Assembly: GCA_905116865.2 (NCBI GenBank)
Contig: CAJHNH020000790.1
Location: forward strand, 1-64,000
Length of the DNA stretch: 64,000 bases
Source: Candidula unifasciata
Lineage: Eukaryota > Mollusca > Gastropoda > Stylommatophora > Geomitridae
Reading direction: 5' to 3'
Shown here: in pieces, positions 1 to 11,639 of the stretch
Layout of the letters: every line of letters starts with the position of its first letter
Position numbering within the stretch: the first letter of the stretch is position 1
The notes under the pieces: generated by a model
The model's input: only the letters and a program-made list of their open reading frames with translations
The model's database searches: none
Told to the model about the DNA's origin: nothing
Position numbers and translations under genes: made by a program

Positions 1-584
1 CCAAGAGGTGTTTCTTGTCTGCTACAACTCTGATGTAGGACCTGCTTGCAGCATTTTTAGCCCAACTGCAATAGTCGGAGGTGCAAGTATAAATTGAATA
101 CATCCTACACTTGCACATCCCAGAATCACTTGCATGGCTTCATAATGTACGCATTTAATTTTTGTCAGCTTTTTGATGTGGTTAGATTTTTAGAGAAAAC
201 AAGTAAAATACAATCAAAGGCAAAAATGCTGCTGAAATGTCAAAGTTGTTTAATGTTAAGTACACACAAGGTGAGTTATACGTGCACATAGATGTTTAAT
301 TTAACAAGTGTAAAATGTAAATGCAGTCTATAGTTACAGGTTTCTAGAGAACAATGAACATTTCATTTGAGAGAATTACATACTACATACTAATAAAACA
401 AATGGTACCTAACTTTAACTTCTGATCCTTATTGTTTTACATAATCAATATAAAACTATGAAAGCTTACATTAATAATATGATACCATTAAAGGTGACAC
501 TATTACCTCCATAAAATTAAAGTAATCCAAGACATGTAAAATAGTTATTACTATACTTTTACCATTCAAAAGAGGAGAAGGATG
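1..584. other. No gene seen (left edge)
   Basis: AT-rich sequence with only chance short ORFs and no recognisable domain or repeat. It may be intron or 3' flank of the laminin gene. Confidence 0.4.
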
Positions 585-745
585 TAGAGCATACAGAAAG
601 ACCAAGAACAAGATGAAAAGATAACATCAGAGAAACACTATCAATGCGCAATGTGTCTATGGTCACGCTGCCAGAAGAGCAAAAACCAGAACCCTAGATC
701 TCCTTCGACAGACAAAGTGGTAAAAGAGGAAGTGAATAAGAAGGA
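585..745 (+). pseudogene. LINE 3'-end remnant
   Basis: With frame changes the plus strand reads like the C-terminal tail of a LINE ORF2 (a GRPRTR-type basic stretch, then W-K-D-N-I-R-E-T-L, then AARRAKTRT). The same tail occurs better preserved at 48,870-49,030 (minus). No catalytic part remains. Confidence 0.5.
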
Positions 746-1079
746 AACTCTTCATTATTAAAAGTCAACACACAGAAATGCACTGAACATTCACCAAGAT
801 AAACCAGGTGATGACCTACATGTTAAAGGGTGATTTCAGAATGCTAATATCACTTCCAATTTCTCAACATCTAATGTATTATCTAAGCCTGATAGGCTTA
901 ATTCAATCATTTATAACAGGCTTTGGTGTCAGTTCTCCTTCACATTTAAAAAAAAAAAAATTAATTTCCATGGACATTTAGACATTTAAGAAAGAATATT
1001 TCCAAACTCTCCTGAACGTAAAAGAAAATGAAGGAACAGTACCATTCACACCCAGATATATACACGAGGAACAGTCTGG

Positions 1080-2330
1080 AATAATTTAACAAGAAGTCAC
1101 AGAAGCAATCATATGCATTCAAAAAAATATGGCCGCTGATGTTGTTGTAATTATAGCTGAGGCAATACAGGCCTGTGGAAAAACTGGAGTCACCTGGCTA
1201 CTTCATATATTTAGGAAAGCTTGGAATTAAAGAACTGTGCCAATAGACTGGCAAAGAACCATTATAGTACCAGTTTGGAAAAGAAAAGGCAATAAGCTTA
1301 ATTGTAAAACTTATAGAGGCATTTCCCTTTTAAGCCACATAGGTAAAATGTCTGCCAAGATGTTGGAGCAACGAATTAGATCTGTTGTAGAACCGATTCT
1401 AAGCCCAGCACAGGTCGGATTCAGGAAAGGAAGAGGATGTACTGATGCTATTTTTGCTCTAAGGTAAATCAGTTAAAAGACAATAAAACACAGACACCAA
1501 ATGAACACTGCTTTTATAGATCAAGAAAAGGCTTTTGACAGAGTGAACAGAGATTTACTATGCGATATCCTTGAAAACTATGGTATAAATAGAATAATGC
1601 TAGATTGTGTAAGAGCTATGTACAGAGAAAGTGAAAGCGCCATCAGAAAACAGCTGCAGGACCACATAAACCAACTACACCATGGTTGCCCTAAACATCA
1701 CATGAAGATTGATACTGAAAAAAAAAAGCAGAAGTCATGAGAATAAGTAGAGAGCAACAAACCATCGACATAAAAATCAAAAATCAAAGTCTGAAACAAG
1801 TGCTAGAATGTAATTACTTGGAAAGCATCTTTACATACAATGGTAAAATAGACAGATAGATAGAAACAATAATCAAACAAGCCAACAATTTTCTCCAATT
1901 TTAGAACACCCTGCTATACAAGTAGAGACAAGAAGACAAATTATAAATACAATATTTATACCAACTGTAGGTTATCAGTGCCAGACTTGGACAGTGACAA
2001 AAGAATATGAAAGAAAACTAACCCCTGTGAGATGAGATGTTTGAGAATGGCAGTGAAAAAAAACCCAGAAGAGATCAAGTAAGAAATGGCGTGATCACAA
2101 AAACTGTTAGAATAACACCCATTGTCAAATTTATTGAGAAACAAAGAATGAAATGGTTTGGACATCTAATGAGAATGAAACCAACGACGCCAGCAGCAAG
2201 AGCGTACAGCCTGAAAATCAAAACACATGGTTAAGAAATTAGGCAACTGCATAAAAGACTTTACAATAGCATTAGAAATCACTTGCAAGAAATCTTTTCA
2301 CCTGAAGAGAATTTATCTTGACATATACGA
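1080..2330 (+). pseudogene. Decayed LINE reverse transcriptase, family A
   Basis: Broken reading frames on the plus strand carry consecutive pieces of a non-LTR reverse transcriptase. They include WQRTIIVPVWKRKGNK with YRGISLLSHIGKM (RT fingers), GFRKGRGCTDAIFALR, FIDQEKAFDRVNRDLL (catalytic motif A region), and a tail with KWFGHLMRMK before the end near 2,330. The G-Q-G/FADD part is deleted between about 1,680 and 1,740. Stops and frame changes make it inactive. The closest relative in the window is the better copy at 48,840-50,210. An RTE-like affiliation is a guess from the tail motif. Confidence 0.75.
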
Positions 2331-5300
2331 GCAAAAATTGCAATTGGCCATTTAAGGTGCAAAATTTGTTTTCTAGGTTTACAATTTTCAAAACCCTCTT
2401 GTTTACTTGGTATACTCCCCCAAATTAATGTTTGCCTTTTCCTTCCTTAATATACATCTGGGTGAAAAAAGCTGAATAAAAATGGGTAGCAGACATTTTT
2501 CAGAATTTTTCTAAAGTCCACCTATCCTATAAAATACTACCATATGTCCACACTGTATATAATTATATGACTATAATGTTATATGGGCTCTGAGAAGAAT
2601 AAGTTTAAGAGAAAAATTATAAAGCAGTGAAAGATATGTTCACAGTAAAATGCAGATGACAATCTGTACAGAAATATAAGAACTGAATACATGCTCAGAT
2701 GTAACAGTGAATAATGTTTTTATTATTATTATAATGAACAGGAGTAACATTAACACAGGAGTAACATTAACAAAGTAATATGAAATGTTACAAATGAAGT
2801 ATATGAGGAGGTATAATAAATATTTATGATTATCACAATGATATAAAGGAACAAACAAATAAATGTACAACTGAAATCACCAGTCACAGTCAATGCAGTA
2901 CATATTTAGGTCATTCTCGTTTGTTTAGTCACAAAGGAATGAAAACAAAAGATTTACACTTGCTAATCATTTGGGATGCCTACTCTCTTCTTTAGGTGGA
3001 CAACACAATAGGTAGCTTCATAATTTAAAGTTATGAGCTGGGTTATCATTATGGCACTCCAGACACATGCATAAGTGCTCAAACTTCCTCCTCACCTTCC
3101 CTCTCTACATATATATGTTGGAGTCTCCAAGCTAACAGTGCCAGTAATTAGACATCTTTGCATACATTTTATGCACTTATTTTCATGGGTTTGTGATAGT
3201 TTTTTGTGTGGTGTGATCTACATAGGACACACACAATCAGGTGTTCTGGCCTCAAATTACTGCCAATGAAAAATCACTTATCAAACACTAACAGAAAGAT
3301 AGTCATACAATGATCACTAGAAGATGGATGGAAGATATTCCAGCAAGGACTGAGATACGACTAAAAAAAACATTGAAGTAGTAGGGAAATCATAAAAGAA
3401 AAAAAAAAGCTAACACAAAACATCTTGACAGACGCATTGAAGTTAAGTTAAACCTTGGAGTGGGGTCTATTTGCATTTATGATCACATAAAGAGAAAAGT
3501 GGCAGCCTAACTTATGATCACTGATTGTTGTGCCAGTTTGTGACAAACAGAAAATATATTTATAGTATGACTAACCTATCCAGAATTTAATGTATGTGTG
3601 ACATGTTTCTGTGTGTGTGTGTGTGTGTGTATGTGGGTACACATGCATACACATATGCATACATATATATACACACACTCAGACATTTGAATACAACAGT
3701 CACATAGCTTAACATTTATTCTGTCAAAACCTGTCAAAATATTTGTTAACAGAAACACATGATGACAAACTTCATAGCAACTATGTATAACCATTATCTA
3801 CTTCTGATTTGAACAGTACCACAAACAGTTGTTGGTTATTAACTACATAAATGCATTGTTATTTTATTCAATATAACACAATCTCCGTGAAGGTTTTGGA
3901 GATGACAGCTATACATAATGTCTACTTCCTTCAAACTTGTATACAGAAACAGACAAGAATGAGCATGCTGCTGACAGCCCCATGTCAGGCAAATTCCCAA
4001 AGACAAGTCATATTAAAATCTATTTTCTTACAATGCATTATCATAACTCTTTGAACCCTATTCAACTTCATCTTCAGATGCCCAGTGCAGGAGTTGCTGA
4101 GAGGAAACCTTCACACTTTTAGTTCTTTTACCCCAGTTTTCTCTATCTTCTTATCAGTAACTGACATTCATCCATATTAGTTCTATTTCCCAATGCTTGA
4201 AGACCCCTTAAGTAAACATATTAGGTCTACTGTCTTTTCACACCAAGTTTTCCAGCTCCAGGGCTTGTAGTGAAGCTTTTTAAACATTCCATGCCACAGC
4301 TGTCTGTTTGATGTCTTATGCTGCTCTCTCTAATTCCCAGTCTGTTTGCACTGGTAGGTCTGTGGATGTCTGGTTTATACATGCTGCCCTTCTGTTTTTC
4401 TAATTATTGTGCCCACTTAAGATTTTCTTCATGTCTTCGGGTGAGTCCAAGCTGGTACTGGAAAGCTTTTCTTTGACTTATCATGTGAAGAATCAACAAA
4501 GAGAAACAAGAGAAACGATCCCCTGGTTTTTTTGTTAACTTCTTTTTCTTCTTCTTCTTAGTGTTCACTGGCTGTAAACCCCGGAGCGAAGTTCTGGATG
4601 TTCCAGACCTTGGTTTTGCTCCAGAAATTGAGTTTTGTGTGCATGTCTATTTTATACAGATCTGGCTTATTTGTATGCAGACTATTGGTTCCTTTCCTCT
4701 CAGGCAGATGCCCACTGACTTTGAAGAAAATTAATTAGTTGCCTTGTACGACCTTCTCGTTAGGGAGGTATTGGGTCTCATTCTTGTTCCCTTATTGGGG
4801 GACCCAGAACCCACATAGGCAGTTTTTCACAACTAAGCATGGACATCTTTATTTCTCATCACTCCAATTACACAGTAACTATGACTGCTTTGCATTTTGA
4901 CTTCTATTAACCTATAGCCTGCAAAAGAGTTTAAAGAAATCACATTAAGAATGAAAAACCAGAAGATTTTAGTGAAAAGATTCAAGTTCTTGGTCATTGC
5001 ATTTTATTATATTTTTCATGTTCTATTTTACACTTTAGTGAACCAGATTTCCTTAATCATGCAGTTACAGTCCCAGTAACTTGTCTGGTCAAGGTGATCA
5101 TGGTTTCTCACACCTTATGGCCTCCAAAAGAATGCATACAACTTATGTAAAGAATCTTCTTTCAGTGGTTTCCTGTTTCTTGTTTCCATTTGCTGACAAA
5201 TTTTACGCTTGGTTGGAATTATTTATCATACCTGAAAACTCACATTTATAACCAAAATAAAGTAAACAGACAGGAAGTGGTAAAAAAAATGTATCCACGC

Positions 5301-5939
5301 ACACCCCCGCACACACACCTACATTTATATAAGAAAACTAGTTTCTAGTCAGTGATCTGCAGACTCTGTGGTCTGCCAAACAAATTAAGGGCTCCAGGAT
5401 ATCATTTAGAAAAAAAAGAAACAACCCTCACCCTCTTTTCTGCAAGTCTTAAATACATTTAGACTATTAACAAGTAGTTGGTCTATTGCCTTTGAAAATA
5501 ATAGGGGTCTATGGGTCTTATCTAAATGAGACTCACTGCTGTAAGCATTTTTTTCCAGCTGAAAATAAAATCTATATACTGCCAGGTTGCACAGTTTACA
5601 CCAGACAGCTTTGTTCAAAATAAACTCATCATCATCATTATGTGCTGTATTGATAAACATAGGCAGTCATGTTTCATAATCTCAAATGATCATCAGTTAC
5701 AAATCAAGTCAGTGTTCTGTCTCACCCCATCCATGCTGCTCTTTAGGTGTCTCATATCTTTGCCATCCTTTTGCTCTCTTTTCATTAGTCTTGCCACTCC
5801 TCAAAAAGTTCCTCAGTCCATTCTTTCTCATAAAATGATGAAAAAAATGTTCTCTAAACCTAACTTCCCAAACCAGTTTAGTTTCCATATTTCTAAATGA
5901 AGTTTGCCTCATTTGTTTTGTTTTTCTATCATTCCATGA
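2331..5939. other. No gene seen; microsatellite at 3,611-3,680
   Basis: AT-rich non-coding sequence. A (TG)n run followed by CATACACATATGCATA-type alternating purine/pyrimidine lies at about 3,611-3,680. Nothing else is recognised. ORFs here (up to 124 codons at 5,526-5,900) have no domain and low-complexity composition. Confidence 0.45.
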
Positions 5940-6345
5940 ATTCTTGTGGCATTGCATCTGCTAGAGGTCCTGGGTTCAAACCCGGATGAAGGCTGGGATT
6001 TTTTCACGTGGACTTCTAGTAAATTCCCCTGTTTTCTGGGTAGTAAGACTGTACACCAGTGTGTATTATTGCGCGTGTAAAATATCCCTTGGCAGTTGAA
6101 AATCAAAAAGAGTAGCCTAACCACGCTACCCTGGCAAAATTTGGTATTACAAATCTACCCAAAGTATTTCAGGATCCTTGCGGGTGCTACAGAGTTTATG
6201 CACTGCGTTAAGATTCTTCGGACTTAGAATTGAGTTAGAAGTAGAATGAAGCACTTATGGGTTACTACCCTTGTGCCATGATGTTGATCAATTGTTTAAA
6301 CCTAAACCCATAAATTTTGTGCATTATTCTAAGAAACCACAATTT
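5940..6345 (+). mobile_element. tRNA-headed SINE, copy 1
   Basis: The head contains a pol III B-box (GGTTCAAACCC) preceded by an eroded A-box region. A body follows with CACGTGGACTTCTAGT, TCCCTTGGCAGTTGAAAATC and CTTCGGACTT, and an end reading GTTTAAACCTAAACCC. Two other copies (7,050-7,440 and 17,515-17,900) share the order of all these blocks. This copy lacks about 10 bases in the head that copy 2 has. The block around CCCTTGGCAGTTG resembles conserved central domains known in molluscan SINEs (from memory, not checked). Confidence 0.75.
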
Positions 6346-6349
6346 TGCT

Positions 6350-6900
6350 GAGAGTAAATATTTGTAAGAATAAACTACAAAACAATGCTATTTGCTACAT
6401 GTATTATTTATTATTTATCAATACTAAGAAACAAACATGTATCAACAGAAACCAAAAGAGCACTTCATGACAAAGTCTTCTTGCCAACCCTGTCTTATCA
6501 AAACCAGACCTGTACAATGACAGAAGAAGATAGCAGAAAAATAAAAACATCTGAAATAAGATTCCTTAAATTGCCTTTAATATAACTAGAAGAGATAGAT
6601 CAGAAACAATCAAATCCAAAGGAAAATGGGGGTTGGAGCAGCTCCGTCTTTCATTAGAAGACAACAGGTGAAATGGTTTGACCATATAATGTGGATGTCA
6701 GCAGACAGTATACCACAGCAGGCAATGATTTACAGACTAGATGGGAAGCAAAGAAGCCTACTATGCAAGTGATGGACAGAAGAAGTTACAGAGTTCATGG
6801 GTATACCAGTTTATGAAGCATACAAACAGATCTTTACCATAAATTATACTTCATCTTGACACTGCAAGATAAAGAGGATCAAGATGATATGAGATGGTTA
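6350..6900 (+). pseudogene. LINE family A 3' remnant
   Basis: The plus strand reads STETKRALHDKVFLPTLSYQ and QNQTCTMTEEDSRKIKTSEI. These match the stretch after the RT in the 48.9-49.8 kb copy (IFIPTLSYQCQTWTLSEAHI there). Frameshifted remnants of the basic tail follow. No intact ORF remains. Confidence 0.65.
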
Positions 6901-7049
6901 TTTAATAGTACATGTTTTGTTTACCTCTAGTAATAGAAAAAAGAAATTTCCTATTATGCTCATTGTAAGTTGCTATGGCTAGGCAGGGTAAAATGCCAAT
7001 TGCATTGATTAAAACACATCTTAAATTTGGACTGAATTACCCTCAAAAT

Positions 7050-7440
7050 CAATTCTTGAGGCATTGCATCTGCCTCAAGTGCTAGAGGTCCTGGGTTCAA
7101 ACCCGGGTGAAGGCTGAAATTTTTTCACGTGGACTTCTAGTAATCTTCCCTGTTTACTGGGTAGTAAGACTGTACACCCGTGTATATTGTTGTGCACGTA
7201 AAATATCCCTTGGCAGTTGAAAATCTAACCACCCTACCCAGGCCAAATCTGGAGTTACAAATCTAAACAAAGTATTTCAGAATCCTTGCAGGTGCTAGAG
7301 TTTATGCACTGTGCCGAGATTCTTCGGACTTGAGTTAGAAGTAGAATGAAGCACTTATGGGTTACTACCCTTGTGCCATGATGTTGATTCGTTGTTAAAA
7401 CCTAAACCCATAAATTCTCTGCATTATTCTAAAAAACTTA
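7050..7440 (+). mobile_element. tRNA-headed SINE, copy 2
   Basis: This is a second copy of the 5,940 SINE, with a better head (TTGAGGCATTGCATCTGCC, then CTAGAGGTCCTGGGTTCAAA). The same body and the same tail (CCTAAACCCATAAATTC) follow. Similarity to copy 1 continues slightly past both presumed ends, so either the ends are longer than I mark or one copy arose by segmental duplication. Confidence 0.75.
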
Positions 7441-9720
7441 AATTTACCTAAATTATTGGAAATACATAACAGATTACAACAAACTAGCAATAGAAAATAC
7501 TCATCCATCCCACACACACATACAAAAGAAAATTGTTTACTTAGTTGTTCTATTTCAGCGTTTACTTGCACAAAGCTGGTGTTCTGGATTTAACATAATA
7601 AAATATGTGAAATTAAAATAAAAATCAGTAATAACATTAACCAGAGATATAAAGTGGACACAGTAATTCTCAGTAGACAGAAGCCAAATTGACATTTTAT
7701 AAGCCAAAATATTTTAGTGTCTGAGACAAGATGCTGTTTACGAGCTAGTTTTTCCTTGACATTCATATCTTTGAGAATATCAATGTCTATGTGCTTCTTG
7801 TTTCATGGTGATCTGAGGACTGCTTTCTAGCATTCCAGTTCAAAACTTAAATATTCTTACCCAAAGATTGCAAGATAGTCCACAGTTTACATCCCTATGT
7901 TGCTACAGAAACAATTTTTGTTCTCTTTTTTATTCCAAGATATTCTTTGCATTTATCTAAAAACCCACATATCCACTTCAGGTAGGCATTTTTCAGCTAG
8001 TTTTATTCATGTCTCACAGGCACATAACAATACAGATTCTCTTAAGCACTTTAACACACTTCCTCACTGCAGACATCTTTTCATTGGGGAGTATCATTTG
8101 AATCAGGCTAAAGGCCACATCTACCAAAGCAATTCTTGTTCTTATCCAGTTGTCAACTGGTGGTCAGTAGGCCCCAAAAGGGGCAGGGGACCTCCGTGTA
8201 ACATAGTTTGGGAGGTGTGACTTTATTTAAAAAAAAAAAAAATCTGCACTGCTTTTTTTTTTGGGTGCAATTTATAAAAAAGATGTGCCCTTTTTTTTCA
8301 AATAAATTTGCCTATTAGAAATAATTGGGTCTTTGAAAATAAGAAGGGCCACAGATCTGACCTAAGTGGGAACCACTTTCTAATCTATAAATATGTAGGT
8401 GTGTGCTCATGTGCAGGTGCACATGAGTGTGTAAGCACACATTTGCATGTATGTTTGTTTGTGTGTATCAGTGCTTTACCATGACATAGTGGGCTATATC
8501 TATATCTTACACTCTCCTACAGCATTTGTAAATTCACATGTTGACATCTTTATGTTCCATGGCGAACAACTGTAAACAATCTTTTCTTTCTGTTCTGCTT
8601 TTTCTCTTTGTCTAAATTATTTATAGGTGTAAAATGTCCTATCTAGCTTTTGTCTTCTTGTAATGCAGACAGACATAAAAAAAAGAAATAATATTATCTC
8701 ATTCTGATGTTTATAATAAGTTGTCTTTATTCCACAACATTACAGTTTCTCATTTTGGCAAACCAGGAAATTTTAAGCATTTTATGGTAGAACTGTATAT
8801 ATTTGCACGTTTTTATGTGTTTGTGGCATAGAGAAATGCCAAAATACAACTGGCACATGCAGTTTCAGATCACAGATTGTGGACAGGCATGATCGCTCAT
8901 GCTAGTTGGCAAGGTACTTGATGATTATTATGTGTGTGTGCATGTGTGTATGTTTTTACAAACATATGTATGTGTATATATGTGTGTGTATATATAGGAA
9001 TCATTATTTACATTTTTTGTGTGTGGTAATGACATTTGGTTTGAAGCTTATGTATATAAAAATGCAAATGCAATGAATTTACATCATACATTCGGGTACT
9101 GAAGCATATTAACAGAGCATATATGTTCACAGATATGACTATATTAATAACATATGACATAATGATATACTGATATTTTTAAAATAACATGACTAACTAG
9201 TGGCAAATATTGTGCCAGGCACTTGAGGTATGGTAACAGCAAAATTGCCATTTTTGGGTAACACACAAACTGACAAACTGAAATACAAATCTCAAAAACT
9301 TCTTTTACACTCAGCTCATAACCATGTGCATTAAAAGAGTGTTAAATATTACTTTTAAACTTCTAATACAACCAAATCTATTTTCTAGTATTCCCTTGAG
9401 TTTGTCCTTTTGCCCCAGTTTAGTTAGAATGGTGTACAATATATGTGACAACTGCAGGCCTTATGAGAACAATATTGCTATGAAAGTTCAAGGATGTTAT
9501 GTTTAGTGTCTCACACTGATTTCATTCTGAAAGTATTTTCTTCTTTAGCATTCTGAGCCCATGAGGTTCATTGCTGTATACATCACCCGCCTCCATTCAT
9601 CTCTCTGGTTGGCCTTCTCTTCTTAAAGTATCTACAACAGTAATATCTGTACATCTGTTAGCTCTGTCAGTCTCAGTCCCAGAAGCTGCTTAACTGGGGG
9701 AAGGACTCCTGTATTTCCAC
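7441..9720. other. No gene seen; TG microsatellites
   Basis: Non-coding AT-rich sequence with TG/CATG-rich stretches around 8,390-8,470 and 8,930-9,000. The 107-codon ORF at 7,897-8,220 has no recognisable motif. Confidence 0.4.
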
Positions 9721-9779
9721 TTCATCAGGAAATCAGAAAATATACAGAAGTCAACCATTTATTGATGTACACTTTTATT

Positions 9780-9990
9780 ACTTTCAGAACAACAAATAAA
9801 GTGGTTTGGACACCTAACAAGAATGCCCTGGTACTATCTGCCACAGCAAGCCACATTAAAATGCTACAACAGGTATAGAGCGAGTGGAAGACCTAGGAAA
9901 AAATGGAGGGATGGCATTAAGAATAGTCTGACAGAAATGAACACCAGTCTTAATAGTGCTTTTGACAGAGCTCATAAACGATTGTTACAT

Positions 9991-9991
<1 letters not shown>
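9780..9991 (+). pseudogene. LINE 3'-end remnant before poly(C)
   Basis: The reading QQIKWFGHLTRMPWYYLPQ, then ASGRPRKKWRDGIKNSL and FDRAHKRLLHT, is the C-terminal tail of a family-A-like LINE. It is 5'-truncated and runs straight into a 60-base C tract at its 3' end, where a LINE tail repeat would normally begin. Confidence 0.7.

Positions 9992-10051
<60 letters not shown>
9992..10051 (+). repeat. Poly(C) tract, 60 bases
   Basis: An uninterrupted run of 60 C lies directly after a LINE tail and about 27 bases before a GAA repeat (10,079-10,101). Such a tract can form an i-motif, or a quadruplex on the other strand. The exact length is uncertain because homopolymers are hard to assemble. Confidence 0.9.
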
Positions 10052-10052
<1 letters not shown>

Positions 10053-10467
10053 ACACTTTTATGAGGTATAATGTGGAGAAGAAGAAGAAGAAGAAAAAGA
10101 AGTGGTTTTGTTGTGAGTTCCACAGTTCTAATTCTGTAACTCTATTTCATCAGGAAATCTGACAATGTACAGAAGTCAACCACAAACTGATTGCCCATTA
10201 TTCAGTTGTAGAATGCCTGCATCATGACTTGTTTTAGATGTACATGTGTTAAAAAAAGCATTGAGAACAGGGTAGATACTTTACTTATCTTTAAAGTTTC
10301 AGAATTATTTTTTTTTAAACAATAGCTGCACTATGGCTTTATTGATGTCAGCAATGTTAGTCTAAACTGATTTAAGGCCAGGGTTGCTTTAGGTGGCACA
10401 TGATAATATGGAAACTCATACTATTTATTTACATAAATATTACAATTTAATGTATTATTCAGAATTT

Positions 10468-11361
10468 GGCTCTACTGGCAAATCCGGACGAAGAATAAAC
10501 AGCCTTGGACGACTTAGTCAGAGTTCTCTCCCGTCGCCGCACTCCAAACAGTGATCGGAAAATCCACAACGAAACAAAGACAGTCACGTCGACATCAGGG
10601 CTGCCAATGCTTGGTTGTTTCCCCCAGATCTGGGTGTTTTTTTCGACGCTGCAGGACAATTCTGGGTGTGTTTTTTTTTTGGGTGTGTTTTGTTTGTTGG
10701 TGTTTGCCGATTTGTATGCTTTAATGATCGATAAATTTGCGTGGTTAGGGGGGTAGGGGTTAGGGTTAGGGAGTAGGATTAGGATTAGGGTTAGCGGTAG
10801 GGTTAGGATTAGCGTTAGATTTGACAATTTTGACGCCGGAGTTCCCTATCATCGCGCACAGTCCCATACACACAAACAAACAAACAATCAAGGGCCTCTG
10901 GATGCTGGTCACACGCACAATTCGCCAACGATTGGGGGCACCAGCCGCACGCTATTGCCGTCATATTTGGCAGAGTTTCAGTGGCGCCACTCCCACAAAC
11001 ATCATATTGTCGGCCAGTATTTCGAAATCCTACGTCAAAATTTTCACATCTAACCCTACCCCTAACCCTACCCCTAACCCTAACCCTACCCCTAACTCTA
11101 ATCCAACAACCGCATGATGATGACTAAACAACCATTCACAATGCCTCACGCAACCGTACGCAACTGTGCACGCAACCATATGATGATGCCACGATGTCTC
11201 ACGCAACCGTACGCAGCCCTACACGCAACCGCAGGATGATAGGTAAGTTTGTCGTTTGTTTCGTTTGTTTTCCGATTACTGTTCGGAGTGCGGCGACGGG
11301 AGATAACTCTGACTAAGTCGTCAAGTCTGTTTATTCTTCGTCCGGATTTGCCAGTAGAGCC
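10468..11361. mobile_element. Foldback-type element with inward telomere-like repeats
   Basis: The left end (GGCTCTACTGGCAAATCCGG at 10,468) and the right end (inverse complement ending 11,361) form terminal inverted repeats of about 120 bases with few mismatches. They include GACTTAGTCAGAGTT and CCGTCGCCGCACTCC. Inside each arm lies a degenerate TTAGGG array: TTAGGG sense at about 10,742-10,815 and CCCTAA sense at about 11,050-11,100, so the arrays face each other. A shorter inverted pair (ATTTTGACG) borders the central spacer. No transposase ORF is present. The ends lack a clear target duplication. Confidence 0.7.
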
Positions 11362-11639
11362 CATAATTTTACTGGTTCAAATGTATTGGCCAAAGAATAT
11401 ATCCACTACGCTTACCTAAATAATCATCTTAACACCTTATTTCAACTCCCAAAGTCCTAGCGGGTTTAGCATCTGAGACCAAGGGGTGGTAATGCAATTT
11501 TGAAATTCCTTAAGTGTTACACATAAAAACATCATCATCATCATTGTTGGAGAATAATTTTAGAATACCACTACAAAAATAAATTGTGTTAGCAGTTAAT
11601 TATTAGTAAATAAACAGATGGTATGTTTAGAGAAATTAA

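Larger units (their letters stand above)
9721..10182 (+). repeat. 37-bp direct repeats bracketing LINE tail and poly(C)
   Basis: The sequence TTCATCAGGAAATC..ACAGAAGTCAACCA at 9,721-9,757 recurs at 10,146-10,182 with a few mismatches. It brackets the LINE remnant and the C60 tract. It is longer than usual LINE target duplications, so it may instead reflect an older tandem duplication. Confidence 0.6.

Noticed and set aside
5526..5900. 124-codon ORF as a gene
   Set aside because: No domain, AT-driven composition, overlapping ORFs on the other strand and no splice or conservation signal.
9823..10162. Proline-rich ORFs
   Set aside because: The proline run is the poly(C) tract; the rest is a LINE tail.
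10742..11100. Telomere or chromosome end
   Set aside because: The TTAGGG-like arrays are short, degenerate, inverted with respect to each other and inside terminal inverted repeats, so they belong to an interspersed element.
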